Notes under the pieces: model-generated
The model's database searches: none
What the model was told of the DNA's origin: nothing
What the model saw: the letters and a program-made list of their open reading frames with translations, nothing else
Source: Cognatundibacterium griseum
GTDB taxonomy: Bacteria; Pseudomonadota; Gammaproteobacteria; Burkholderiales; Burkholderiaceae_D
Length of the DNA: 64,000 nucleotides
Assembly: GCF_014284195.1 (NCBI RefSeq)
Contig: NZ_JACOGC010000001.1
Coordinates: 310,001 to 374,000, forward strand
Reading direction: 5' to 3'
In this document: positions 35,773 through 44,460 of the stretch, piece after piece
How the letters are laid out: each line of letters begins with the position of its first letter
Numbering within the stretch: position 1 is the first letter of the stretch
Program-made: the position numbers and the translations under genes

Positions 35773-36375
35773 TCAGGCGCTGGTGCTGAACAGGCTGCCG
35801 ACGGTGCTGCTGCCCTGAATATTGGTCGCCACCAGTTGCAGGAAAGATTGCAGGCTGGTCTGATCGGGATTGCCGCCGCTGTTTTGGATCAGGTTATTAA
35901 ATGACTGCTGCAGGTTACCGAAGTCGGTTTCCGTGTTACTGCCGTTACTGCTGTCCAGATTCGAGATCAGTTGCTGAATGCTGGTTTGCAGTTTGATGGT
36001 GGCGCTGTTCTGATCGAGTTGCACCGCAGCGGGTGCGCTGCCGCCATTCAGCAGGCCGGACAAGGCATTGCTGTTCTGGCTGGAGCCGGATAAGCCCGGC
36101 AGGGCAGAATACAGATTACTCAGGAAATCGGAAGACGATTGCTGGCCCGTGGCTGACAATAAACTGGACAGGTCCAGATTGGCATTGTACTGCGCCAGGC
36201 TTTGTGTAATGGCTGACGACAGGCTGCTGTTGTTTGAGTTGCCCGTGACGGCGGTACTGGTGCTGTCAGCGGTCGTGGTATCGCCTGAGTTGCTGGTCAC
36301 AGCGCTGCTGGCGGCAGGGAACAACAGACCACCCACGGTCTGATAACTGCTGGTGCTGATCGGAGAAACCGACAT
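35773..36375 (-). CDS. Ser/Asn/Gln-rich low-complexity protein, 200 residues
   Basis: The ATG at 36373-36375 follows AGGAG. The product (MSVSPISTSSYQTVGGLLFP...) is rich in Ser, Asn, Gln, Leu and Thr, almost without Cys or aromatic residues. It has no classical signal peptide or membrane helix. Helical stretches with Leu (SSAITQSLAQYNANLDLSSL, LQSFLQLVATNIQGSS) recur. The composition resembles surface-associated or type I-secreted proteins and some Burkholderiales hypothetical proteins. No function can be assigned. Confidence 0.65.
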   Translation of the reverse strand: MSVSPISTSSYQTVGGLLFPAASSAVTSNSGDTTTADSTSTAVTGNSNNSSLSSAITQSLAQYNANLDLSSLLSATGQQSSSDFLSNLYSALPGLSGSSQNSNALSGLLNGGSAPAAVQLDQNSATIKLQTSIQQLISNLDSSNGSNTETDFGNLQQSFNNLIQNSGGNPDQTSLQSFLQLVATNIQGSSTVGSLFSTSA

Positions 36376-36806
36376 GATGTGCTCCTGATATCTTCCGCAC
36401 TGCAACGAGTGCCGTTTGCGGATGCGTCGTGAATGTCATGATTGTCGGCGGCTGCATCCGGAATTGAAATGACAGTTTGTTTATTTTTACAAATCTATAC
36501 AAATCATTGATGGAGGATTTTTATATACTCCTCCCCAGTATATTTTTACGTCCTTTATATTCAAGGATGTTGTGACGTAAATATCAGATACTCCCCTTGA
36601 TGATGATTTTTTTAATCGGCTAAGCAATTTTTTCGTACAACACGAATCAGCGGCACGGTCATGTGTAATCTGCGACAGACAGTCCAACATTGCCGCCAGT
36701 GGGGGAGGTTCATGCTAGTATGAAATATCGCGGTGCGGGTGGCAGCGTTGGGTAAAAGGCAGCGTCTGACCAGTGTCGTATTTATTTCATGGGGCAAAGG
36801 TTTGCT
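36376..36806. other. AT-rich intergenic region with inverted repeat
   Basis: About 430 bp without a supported gene. The inverted repeat TTACGTC (36546-36552) / GACGTAA (36574-36580) extends into AT-rich flanks, and the sequence ATACTCC(TC)CCC occurs on either side. It lies between the Ser-rich gene (minus) and the DUF4062 gene (plus), so these may be promoter elements. Confidence 0.4.
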
Positions 36807-37646
36807 ATGGCTCAGTCAGTGTTCATCAGTTCCACGCCATTTGATCTGGCGCTGCATCGTAAAACAATCATGGATATGCTGTCGCAGCCGCAATCCGGCC
36901 TGCCGCCGCTGAGCGTGACCATGGCTCTGCCGGAAACGGCGCTGGATGAACGTCTGCGGCTGGTGCGCAATGCGATGGTGTATGTCGTCGTGCTGGGCAT
37001 GGTGCGCGGCAACACCGAAACCGCCGGCACCCGCTCGCTGGTGCAGCTGGAGTTTGAGGAAGCCCAGCAGTACAGCGTACCGACCCTGATCTATCTGATG
37101 GATGAAGACGAGCATCTGGTCTTGCCCAAGCACGTTGATACCGGTGCTGCCGCACAGCAGCTGGCCGACTGGAAAGCGGCTCTGAGCCAGAAGCAGCATG
37201 TCCGCTTTTTTCATTCCGCTGCTGATCTGGCGGCGCGTCTGCAGAATGATCTGCACCTGTTGCTGAAACCGGTGCTGACCGAAACCGCTCCTGCGCCATC
37301 TGCCACACCTGCCGCTCCGGCCAGCCAGGCTGCAACATCTGCTGCACCCGCACCCGCTGCATCTGCCCCGGCGTCGGGCATGAAGGCCCGGCGCTATACC
37401 CTGACGCCGCCGCGTTTTGCCTTTTTCAAGGAAAAAGTCAGCCCATTGCTGGAGCAGAAAGAAACACCGGTCAGTGACACCGTATTGCAGGAAGCACTGG
37501 AATTTATTTTGGCAGGAAACAGTATGGCTGCCGCATCCGGGCTGAACCGCGGCAGCACGCTTGGTCTGGAAGATGCAATTGAGCTGGTGCGCAAGATGGA
37601 GCTGGTCATTATCGATACAGTTCAGCGGCATCAGGTGAAAAAATAA
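36807..37646 (+). CDS. DUF4062-like domain protein
   Basis: The start at ATG 36807 is preferred (AAAGG upstream); an ATG at 36789 is in frame. The 279-residue product opens with QSVFISSTPFDLALHRKTIM, the DUF4062 signature (VFISST..DL..ER). It continues with a TIR/SLOG-like alpha/beta domain to about residue 150 (YVVVLGMVRG, QLEFEEAQQYSVPTLIYLMD). Then comes an Ala/Pro-rich linker (about 155-190) and an ~85-residue helical C-terminal part. DUF4062 often precedes NTPase or effector domains in signalling and defence proteins; here none is fused. Its role is unknown. Confidence 0.72.
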   Translation: MAQSVFISSTPFDLALHRKTIMDMLSQPQSGLPPLSVTMALPETALDERLRLVRNAMVYVVVLGMVRGNTETAGTRSLVQLEFEEAQQYSVPTLIYLMDEDEHLVLPKHVDTGAAAQQLADWKAALSQKQHVRFFHSAADLAARLQNDLHLLLKPVLTETAPAPSATPAAPASQAATSAAPAPAASAPASGMKARRYTLTPPRFAFFKEKVSPLLEQKETPVSDTVLQEALEFILAGNSMAAASGLNRGSTLGLEDAIELVRKMELVIIDTVQRHQVKK

Positions 37647-37740
37647 ACATCGGTCCGGCGCAGATTGCAGTTTCTTGCGCAGTCAGACCGGACAGCATGC
37701 AGCATCGCAACAGTTCTTAAAGACGCAACAGACAGACGAT

Positions 37741-38013
37741 ATGGGTATACAAATCAGTGAACCGGCACGCAAAGAAGCCGTGACTTCGGTACAGCGCTAT
37801 TTTCGTGAACATTTTCCTGAACCGCTGGGCAATCTGGAAGCCGATGCGCTGCTGGCTTTTTTCCTGCAGGAGATCGGGCCGGTGGTCTATAACCAGGCCG
37901 TTGCCGATGTGCAGGAACGTCTGCAGGCCCGGGTGATGGAAGTCGATATCGAAGTGCACGAAGCTGAATTCACCTATTGGCGGCAACATGACAGCAAACG
38001 TAAAAAAGCCTGA
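37741..38013 (+). CDS. DUF2164 family protein
   Basis: A 90-residue cytoplasmic protein matching DUF2164: QISEPARKEAVTSVQRYFRE, then GNLEADALLAFFLQEIGPVV, YNQAVADVQERLQARV and the terminal EFTYWR. The family is small and helical with no known function. Its 3' end overlaps the next gene by 26 bp, so the two are probably co-expressed. Confidence 0.87.
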   Translation: MGIQISEPARKEAVTSVQRYFREHFPEPLGNLEADALLAFFLQEIGPVVYNQAVADVQERLQARVMEVDIEVHEAEFTYWRQHDSKRKKA

Positions 38014-38959
38014 CACCGGAAGGCGTACCGGGCTGGCGGCCTCACTGCGACTGATGTTGCTGGCGCTGCCGGTATGGATGACGTCGCCCTTGCCGGTGCA
38101 GGCGGCGGGCAATGGCGCGCAGGTACCGTCGATCGCTGATCTTTTTGACGAAGACGGCGTGCAGATGATGTATCCCTCGGCGGCAGGGTCGCAGTTCCGG
38201 CTCGGCGCACGTGATCCGGCGCAGACGGCCGGATTTGAAATCGAACGCCACACCGCGGTGCGCGCAGGGAAAGAAGGCGGTCTGCCATTCTGGAATCTGC
38301 CGTCGTTTGCGCTGAACTATGCCAGCGGCGGTGCCGGTCTCAGCAGCCGCCTGCATGTGTATGCTTCGGCAGCCAGACAGCGTTATAGCTGGAAAACGCA
38401 GCACGGTTTTCTGGCCAGCCCGGCAGATTTCACCAATCAGGAAATGACGATTTACCTGCGGGTGCATCAGATCAGCGATCCTGCCAGAGCGCAGATTTCC
38501 CTCAAAATCCGCGGCGGCAGACACAGCGACAAAACGCCGGATGCCGCTTCCTGCGTGATGCTGACCCTGTCGCCGTCCGCACATGGCAGCGTGGCGCGCT
38601 TCGGCAAGGAATTGCAGCATCCGCTGTATGACTATGTGAAGCTGCGAGCGCTGAGTCAGGCAACGCTGCGGGAAAATGTCTGGATTGGCCTCAAGCTGGT
38701 CAGCTGGAACGATCTGCACGATGCCACGCGCGTGCTGCACCGGCTGTATCTCGACACCGACCCGTTTCAGGCCGATAGCGGCGTGCCGAACAATAACTGG
38801 CAGCTCTACAGCGAATACACCGATATCGCCGGCGTCAGCACCGGCCGTTACCGGACGCTGGTGAACTGGGGCGGTAATGTCGCCACGTTCCGCATGGACG
38901 GTTTTCACGACGTCGATTTTGCCTACCCGTCGGTACGCGAGATTGTGGTGCCGCAATAA
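37988..38959 (+). CDS. Exported protein of unknown function, 323 residues
   Basis: The start overlaps the DUF2164 gene. A long basic n-region is followed by a hydrophobic signal segment ending near PVQAAG (residue ~40). The mature part looks beta-rich, with segments like FEIERHTAVRAGKEGGLPFW, QEMTIYLRVHQISDPARAQI, VWIGLKLVSWND and a C-terminal YRTLVNWGGNVATFRMDGFH. This suggests a jelly-roll or concanavalin-like lectin/polysaccharide-binding fold. No catalytic motif is identified. It is likely periplasmic or extracellular. Confidence 0.62.
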   Translation: MTANVKKPDTGRRTGLAASLRLMLLALPVWMTSPLPVQAAGNGAQVPSIADLFDEDGVQMMYPSAAGSQFRLGARDPAQTAGFEIERHTAVRAGKEGGLPFWNLPSFALNYASGGAGLSSRLHVYASAARQRYSWKTQHGFLASPADFTNQEMTIYLRVHQISDPARAQISLKIRGGRHSDKTPDAASCVMLTLSPSAHGSVARFGKELQHPLYDYVKLRALSQATLRENVWIGLKLVSWNDLHDATRVLHRLYLDTDPFQADSGVPNNNWQLYSEYTDIAGVSTGRYRTLVNWGGNVATFRMDGFHDVDFAYPSVREIVVPQ

Positions 38960-39016
38960 GAGACCGCGGCAGGGCGGGTATACTGCCGGGTTTATGTCTG
39001 CTGAAAGTATTGAGTC

Positions 39017-39358
39017 ATGTCTAAGATTCCCGCCTGCCCGCAATGCGGCATGGAAAACACCTATCCTGATGGCAGCCAGTTTGTGTGCGCCGATTGCGGC
39101 CACGAATGGTCTGCGCTGGCTGCTGCCAGCAGTGAGGACAATGCAGCGCGCATTGTCCGTGATGCCAATGGCAATCTGCTGTCCGATGGTGATGCCGTGG
39201 TGCTGGTCAAAGACCTGAAGGTCAAAGGTTCCTCCACCACCCTGAAACAGGGCACCAAGATCAAGAGCATCCGTATTGTCGATGGCGACCATGAGGTTGA
39301 TTGCAAAATGGATGGCGGCAGCTTCATGCTGAAAGCCTGTTATCTGAAAAAAGCCTGA
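39017..39358 (+). CDS. yjdM: Zinc-ribbon protein YjdM (PhnA family)
   Basis: A 113-residue protein with an N-terminal zinc ribbon (CPQCGMENTY and CADCGHEW, residues ~7-31) and a C-terminal beta-barrel (DGDAVVLVKDLKVKGSSTTL, then GTKIKSIRI). It matches YjdM/PhnA throughout. Despite the name PhnA, the family is not the phosphonoacetate hydrolase, and its role is unclear. The last codons (YLKKA and stop) are part of a 19-bp unit repeated after the gene. Confidence 0.93.
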   Translation: MSKIPACPQCGMENTYPDGSQFVCADCGHEWSALAAASSEDNAARIVRDANGNLLSDGDAVVLVKDLKVKGSSTTLKQGTKIKSIRIVDGDHEVDCKMDGGSFMLKACYLKKA

Positions 39359-39403
39359 ATATCTGAAAAAGGCCTGAATATCTGAAAAAGGCCTGAATAT
39401 CTG
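39342..39403 (+). repeat. Three tandem copies of a 19-bp unit at the 3' end of yjdM
   Basis: ATCTGAAAAAGGCCTGAAT occurs at 39342-39360 (one mismatch), 39361-39379 and 39380-39398, with a partial fourth copy to about 39403. The first copy encodes the final residues and stop codon of yjdM; the others follow the stop. This is a recent slipped-strand or duplication event. Confidence 0.9.
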
Positions 39404-39471
39404 GGTAGCGCCGGTTTCGGAAAACTTTGCCGTGTAAGCTTGTTCCGCAACAGTTTCCGGTATCGGAATGG

Positions 39472-40914
39472 TCAGGTTGCCGCATGGCCGGCAGCACGGG
39501 TCTGCGGCGCTCTGCGATGAAGAAATTCCTGCAGCGCCTGTTGCACTTCCCGGATCACACCGGCCCAGTCACCATCCTGCCGTTGCCGGAAAATGCGGAC
39601 CGTGGGATACCAAGGCGATTCCTGCCCGCTGGCCAGCCAGCGCCAGTCCTGCCGGTAATAAGGCAGCAACAGAAAGGCGGGTTTGCCCAGTGCGCCTGCC
39701 AGATGCAATACCGCGCTGTCGATGCTGATGACCAGATCGAGCTGGCTGATCAGGGCGGCGGTATCGGCAAAATCATGCAATTCCTGATCTGCACAGAACA
39801 GCGGTGTGGCCTGCCAGTCGCGGGCCTGCTGCGCGGCAGGGCCTTTTTGCAGACTGACCCATTGCACGCCGGATTGCTGCAACAGGCTGTGCAGGGAACT
39901 GAGTCCGGGCAATGACCGGTCCTGATCGGTTTCAAATTGCGGGTTACCCTGCCATGCGATTCCGATGCGGCATGGCTGCTGGCCGAGCCGGACATGCCAG
40001 TGGGCAGCGGCTTGCGGCGTGGCCGACAAATAGGGAACCTGCGCCGGAATCGTGGCGCGCCGGGTGCCGCAGAGATGCGGCAGACTGAAGATGGGCACCC
40101 AGACATCCCAAAGCTCGTCCGGCAGGGTTTCATCATAGCCATAGACGGCATCCGCATCCGGTAAGGTCTGCAGCAGGCGCTTCAGCGGCGGATGACACAG
40201 CAGGCCAGTCTGCGCCACGCCGAGTTGCTTCAGCTGCCGGGCGTAGCGGCAGAATTGCAGCATGTCGCCGAAACCGCATTCAAACACGATCAAAATCCGC
40301 TTGCCGTGCAGAGACTCGCCCTGCCAGCGCGCAAAGGGCAGGGTTTTGGCCAGCGCGTCCTGCGAAGTGCGTGCTTCAAGCCGTTGCCAGCCTTCCTGCC
40401 AGCGTTCCTGACGCAGCAGCAGGTAGCTCAGGTTAAAGCTGGCGGTGCGGTAATCGGGCATCAGGCTGAGCGCTGTGCGGTAGGCGTCTTCAGCTTCTGT
40501 TTCGCGCCGCAGTCCCGCCAGCAGTACACCCAGATTCGACCAGCCGGCCGCGCTGCCCGGCACCTGTTGCAGCAAATCGCGGTAGATGTTTTCTGCCGCC
40601 GCAAATGCCTTGCACCGGGTCAGCAGTGCGCCGGCATTGATGTAAATCTGTTGTTGGCTGGGATGAGCCTGTGGGTCGGCGTGTTGCAGCGCCTGATGGT
40701 AATACTGGCTGGCGGCAGAAAAATCCTGTTGCTGTTCTTTCGCATACGCCAGATTGGCCAGTACTTCGGGGCAGACCGGGTCATACGCGAGTGCCTGCTG
40801 ATAGCACTGGGCCGCAGCGGCATAATCCTGCGCGGCGAGATGTTGGTTGCCGAGGGTGAATAAGGCGTCAGGCGTTGGAGCAGCAGTGGCTGGCATGATG
40901 TCGGGCGGTCTCAT
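39472..40914 (-). CDS. TPR protein with glycosyltransferase-like C-terminal domain
   Basis: A 480-residue protein without a signal peptide. Residues ~12-190 contain about four TPR units (ALFTLGNQHLAAQDYAAAAQ, CYQQALAYDPVCPEVLANLA and so on). The C-terminal ~280 residues (KRILIVFECGFGDMLQFCRY, RIGIAWQGNPQFETDQDRSL, LDLVISIDSAVLHLAGALGK) resemble GT-B-fold, heptosyltransferase/GT9- or GT41-like domains. Such TPR-GT proteins are common in Burkholderiales and may glycosylate proteins or surface polymers. The start is uncertain (ATG 40914 or 40896), as neither has a strong ribosome site. It is not clearly linked to its neighbours. Confidence 0.8.
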   Translation of the reverse strand: MRPPDIMPATAAPTPDALFTLGNQHLAAQDYAAAAQCYQQALAYDPVCPEVLANLAYAKEQQQDFSAASQYYHQALQHADPQAHPSQQQIYINAGALLTRCKAFAAAENIYRDLLQQVPGSAAGWSNLGVLLAGLRRETEAEDAYRTALSLMPDYRTASFNLSYLLLRQERWQEGWQRLEARTSQDALAKTLPFARWQGESLHGKRILIVFECGFGDMLQFCRYARQLKQLGVAQTGLLCHPPLKRLLQTLPDADAVYGYDETLPDELWDVWVPIFSLPHLCGTRRATIPAQVPYLSATPQAAAHWHVRLGQQPCRIGIAWQGNPQFETDQDRSLPGLSSLHSLLQQSGVQWVSLQKGPAAQQARDWQATPLFCADQELHDFADTAALISQLDLVISIDSAVLHLAGALGKPAFLLLPYYRQDWRWLASGQESPWYPTVRIFRQRQDGDWAGVIREVQQALQEFLHRRAPQTRAAGHAAT

Positions 40915-41025
40915 GGGGAGCGGGAAATTGTACCGCCGTAACGCCTGCTGTGTCTTGTCCCTGTGATGTGCAACCGCGCAGGATGCCGTGCCGGCGCACC
41001 GCTTTGCTGTTCTGCTTGATTCTGC

Positions 41026-42516
41026 TTAATACACATCACGCCGGTAACGGCCCGTCTGCATCAGGGTGTCGAGCAGCGTTTCGCCCAGTATCGAGAGCAA
41101 TGCCGCATGGACGCCGGCAGCCATGCCGTGCAGACTGCCGCACACCAGAATGGTCGCGCCCCGTTCCGCCCAGCGTTTTACTTCCGCAGCTTGCTCCTGC
41201 AGGGCGTGCTGCACATAACGCCGCTGTGCCTGATCGCGGGAAAAACACAAATCCAGGCGACTCAGCGTACCCTGCCGCAGCCACTCTTCCACTTCCATCT
41301 GAAAAAAATAATCGTGCGCACGCTGGCGCTCACCAAAGACCAGCCAGTGATCCGCCAGCCCTGCCGCAGCGCGCGCTTTCAGGTGTGCCCGCAGTCCGGC
41401 AATGCCGGTGCCGTTGCCGATCATCAGCAACGGGCCGGGTGACAGTGGCGTATGAAACGAGGGATTGCTGCGCACCCGCAAGGCAACGGCCTGCCCCGGC
41501 TGCACCTGTTCGGTCAGCCAGCCTGAGCCTGTGCCCAGACGACCATCCGGGCGCCGCATCTGGCGTACCACCAGTTCCAGCCCGCCGTCAGACGGCAGGG
41601 AAGCGATCGAATATTCGCGGCTGGGTAAATCCTGCGCAGTGCTGGTGACGCCTGAGCCAGGCAGTTCGCCAGGGCCGATTTCTGCAATGTCTCCGGCCTG
41701 CCAGCTGCTGCCCGCTGGTGGCATCAGACACAGATGAAACACAGGCTGGCCCAGACTGCCGGGGTTGAGCAGATGTCTGTCATGCAGTATCCATGCGCCG
41801 TAGGCTGGCGTGCTCCAGTCCGCCAGCCCGCTGTAGCCGCTGATGTGGCCCAGATGATGCTGCCAGTGCCGCAGTGCGGCTTCGTCGCCGTTATCGACCT
41901 GGACCAGATCAAACAGCGCTTGCGCCTGCTGATGCGCCAGCCAGTGCCGGAGCTGGTGTCCGAAAGCGCAGTAGCGGGTGTAATGACGGTCGCCCAGCGC
42001 CAGCACTGCATAGTGCAGATGGGATAAATCCCGGTGCTGCGGCAGTATGCGGCGGCAGAACAGGCTGGCCTGATCGGGGGCATCGCCTTCACCGGTGGTG
42101 CTGACCACAAACAGGATTTTGCCGTATTGCGTCAGGGTTTCCGCGGACAGCTGATTCAGCGTGCACAGTGCTACCGCTAATCCGGCCTGCTGCAGACTGG
42201 CGGCGGTCTGGTGCGCCAGCTGCTGCGCATAGCCGGTCTGGCTGGCGTAGGCGATCAGCACAGTGTCTGCTGCAGGCTGCCCAGTTGTGATGCTGGTCGC
42301 TTGCAGCAGACGCTGCTTTTCCTGATGCCGCTGCCAGTAACTGAGGCAGAAGATCAGATATGTCGCGCCGATCAGCAGGCAGCACAGCCAGGCCGGACAG
42401 GCGCCGGGGCCGGAACCCAGCCGGGTCAGGCTGACAATGCTGGCAATGGCGCCTGCGGCGCTCAGCAGGCGCAGACGGTGGGCGGTGAGGGCGGCATGCA
42501 GTGGTGAAGTCATCAA
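41026..42516 (-). CDS. Membrane-anchored flavodoxin/FAD-NADPH reductase (sulfite reductase flavoprotein-like)
   Basis: A 496-residue diflavin reductase. Two hydrophobic segments (about residues 10-60) anchor it. A flavodoxin domain follows (VLIAYASQTGYAQQLAHQTA, VVSTTGEGDAPDQA), then an FAD-binding ferredoxin-reductase domain (REYSIASLPSDGGLELVVRQ) and an NAD(P)-binding domain (PLLMIGNGTGIAGLRAHLKA). It ends in an aromatic residue, as NADPH reductases do (RYRRDVY). It should pass electrons from NADPH to a membrane or periplasmic acceptor. It is the last gene of the Fur-box operon with ApbE. Confidence 0.88.
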   Translation of the reverse strand: MMTSPLHAALTAHRLRLLSAAGAIASIVSLTRLGSGPGACPAWLCCLLIGATYLIFCLSYWQRHQEKQRLLQATSITTGQPAADTVLIAYASQTGYAQQLAHQTAASLQQAGLAVALCTLNQLSAETLTQYGKILFVVSTTGEGDAPDQASLFCRRILPQHRDLSHLHYAVLALGDRHYTRYCAFGHQLRHWLAHQQAQALFDLVQVDNGDEAALRHWQHHLGHISGYSGLADWSTPAYGAWILHDRHLLNPGSLGQPVFHLCLMPPAGSSWQAGDIAEIGPGELPGSGVTSTAQDLPSREYSIASLPSDGGLELVVRQMRRPDGRLGTGSGWLTEQVQPGQAVALRVRSNPSFHTPLSPGPLLMIGNGTGIAGLRAHLKARAAAGLADHWLVFGERQRAHDYFFQMEVEEWLRQGTLSRLDLCFSRDQAQRRYVQHALQEQAAEVKRWAERGATILVCGSLHGMAAGVHAALLSILGETLLDTLMQTGRYRRDVY

Positions 42517-42574
42517 AGTCTTGGGAATAACGGTAGTCAGGCAATCGTCTGTGGCAGGTGCATTCCGGATGCGC

Positions 42575-43609
42575 CTATTCGAGCATGGCGGCCAGCGCCG
42601 CGCTCATGCTTTCCCGAAACAGGTCCGCAGCGTTGTCGCTTGCGCCGGCGACGGGGCAGCGTTCGGTAAATAAGGCTGCAATCCGGTGTGCATCGGCATA
42701 GTCTCTGGCTGCCTCGATCCCCATGACGGTGAATGCGGTGGCCAGCGCATCGGCCGTCATGCAGTCGGGATGGATCACGGAGACTGCCGCCAGCGTGTTC
42801 TGTACCGGATAACCGGTGCGCGGGTCGATGGTATGGGAATAGCGCCGGCCATCCTGTTCAAAATACTGGCGGTAATCGCCGGAGGTGGCCACCGACAGGC
42901 CGTGCAGCGCCAGCAGATGACTGCGTTTGTTGCCGGATGCGGCTGATTCCGCGGGCGATTCCAGCCTTACCCACCACGGAGAAAAATCCGGTTTCATGCC
43001 TTTACCGCGCAGCTCGCCGCCGACTTCGACGAGATAACTCGGCACACCTTGCTGATCCAGATAGCGTGCCAGCAGATCGACCGCATAGCCCTTGGCGATG
43101 GCGCACAGGTCGAGCCGGATGCCGCCAGCCTGCCATGCTTCGCGGCTGGCGCGGCGCAGCGTCAGATCACGCCAGCCGTGACCGGTCATCGTGTTTCCGA
43201 TGGCTGCCGCATCCGGCACGCTGTCCCTGCGCGGCGCGGGGCCGAAACCCCATAAATCCACCAGCCTGCCCGCTGCCGGGTCAAAGCTGCCGCGGCTTTG
43301 CCGGGCGATATACAGTGCATAATCCAGCACTTCAAACAATGCGTCAGGCAGACGTTGCCAGCTTCCTGCTGCTGCCCGGTTGAACCGGCACAGATCCGAC
43401 TCCGGCTCCCAGGTGCTCATCTGCATCACGACCTGATCCAGTAATGCCTGCAGGCCGGCCTGCCAGGCAGCCAGCTGTTCCGGATCACTTGCATACAGCT
43501 GCACCTGCCAGGTCGTGCCCATGCTGTGACCGGCACAACGCAACAGCCGTGCCGCTGCCGGCAGTTGCGCTGGCGGCGCGGCCTGCAGCGGGATGAACAC
43601 ATGCGGCAT
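42575..43609 (-). CDS. apbE: FAD:protein FMN transferase (ApbE)
   Basis: A 344-residue ApbE-family protein. Motifs include GTTWQVQLYASDP, the central LDLCAIAKGYAVDLLARYLD, YLVEVGGELRGKG, YSHTIDPRTGYPV and the Asp/Thr metal-site region CMTADALATAFTVMG. It covalently attaches FMN to Thr in [S/T]GA[T/S] motifs of periplasmic proteins. The DUF2271 gene of this operon carries such a motif. No strong signal peptide is seen, though a short N-terminal hydrophobic stretch may serve. GGAG lies six bases before the ATG. Confidence 0.93.
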   Translation of the reverse strand: MPHVFIPLQAAPPAQLPAAARLLRCAGHSMGTTWQVQLYASDPEQLAAWQAGLQALLDQVVMQMSTWEPESDLCRFNRAAAGSWQRLPDALFEVLDYALYIARQSRGSFDPAAGRLVDLWGFGPAPRRDSVPDAAAIGNTMTGHGWRDLTLRRASREAWQAGGIRLDLCAIAKGYAVDLLARYLDQQGVPSYLVEVGGELRGKGMKPDFSPWWVRLESPAESAASGNKRSHLLALHGLSVATSGDYRQYFEQDGRRYSHTIDPRTGYPVQNTLAAVSVIHPDCMTADALATAFTVMGIEAARDYADAHRIAALFTERCPVAGASDNAADLFRESMSAALAAMLE

Positions 43610-43624
43610 CGACAGCTCCGGCGC

Positions 43625-44449
43625 TTATTGCGGCAGCACTTCCAGCGTCAGCGCCAGGCTGGCGATGCGGCTGCTGGCTGGCGGCGTCACGCCTTGCTCC
43701 GTTTTCACTTCTGCTTCCAGCCAGTACAGGCCGGGTTGCGCCCAGGTCACGCTGAACAGGCCTTCTGCGTTGCTGACGACGGTCTGCTCATTGAGCGTCT
43801 GACGATAGCGGATGCCGCCCTGAATGATGTGTACCGTCACATTCGCCGCTGGCCTGCCGTCGATCAGCAGATGAAAGCTGGCCGGTTCACCGGCCACGAG
43901 GTCATTCGGATGGGTGACAGGGCTGAGCTCCAGTCCTTTGCCGCTGATCTTCAGCGCCTGGCCGCCCGGTTTGCCATTCGTGACAAAGGTTTCGATCCGG
44001 CTGCTTCTCTCCGCGACCTGCAGTTCGGTGGCATGGGCCGGTATTTCCTTGCTCAGGCTGGCCGCATTGCCGCGCCAGCGTTTCAGCGTGCCATTGTCCT
44101 TGTAACTGGCTGACAGGCCTTCGTTGAGGATTTCAATTTTGTAGCTGCCGGCCTGCTTCAGCGGCAGGTCAAACACGCTGCGGAAACGGCCGGTGCCGGC
44201 ATTTTCGGGCGCCACCCGGCTGCCGTCAGGGGCGGTGACCTGCAGATTGTCGAGTTTCAGCGGCATGTGATCGAATTCAAACACATTGCTGGCGGCGGCT
44301 GCATCCAGCGTGACCCATGGCGCATTGCCGGACAGGACGGTGGATGAGGGTACCAGGAAAGTACGGTGCGCTTCAGCACTGAAACTGATGCCGGCCAGCA
44401 GGCTCAGCGCGGCCAGACGGCGCAGTGCAGGGCGGGAAAAACGGTGCAT
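43625..44449 (-). CDS. DUF4198 domain periplasmic protein
   Basis: From the ATG at 44447-44449 (AAAGGAA upstream) the product has 274 residues with a signal peptide ending near SAEAH. The mature start HRTFLVPSSTVLSGNAPWVT and the later THPNDLVAGEPASFHLLIDG and YRQTLNEQTVVSNAEGLFSV fit DUF4198, an Ig-like family formerly grouped with nickel/cobalt-uptake proteins. It probably sits in the periplasm as a metal- or partner-binding component. It is 15 bp upstream of apbE and 11 bp downstream of the DUF2271 gene. Confidence 0.88.
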   Translation of the reverse strand: MHRFSRPALRRLAALSLLAGISFSAEAHRTFLVPSSTVLSGNAPWVTLDAAAASNVFEFDHMPLKLDNLQVTAPDGSRVAPENAGTGRFRSVFDLPLKQAGSYKIEILNEGLSASYKDNGTLKRWRGNAASLSKEIPAHATELQVAERSSRIETFVTNGKPGGQALKISGKGLELSPVTHPNDLVAGEPASFHLLIDGRPAANVTVHIIQGGIRYRQTLNEQTVVSNAEGLFSVTWAQPGLYWLEAEVKTEQGVTPPASSRIASLALTLEVLPQ

Positions 44450-44460
44450 ATCGATTCCTT

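Noticed and set aside
38042..39292. A 416-residue minus-strand frame covering the exported protein and yjdM genes
   Set aside because: It overlaps two supported genes, has no ribosome site or motif, and shows shadow-frame composition.
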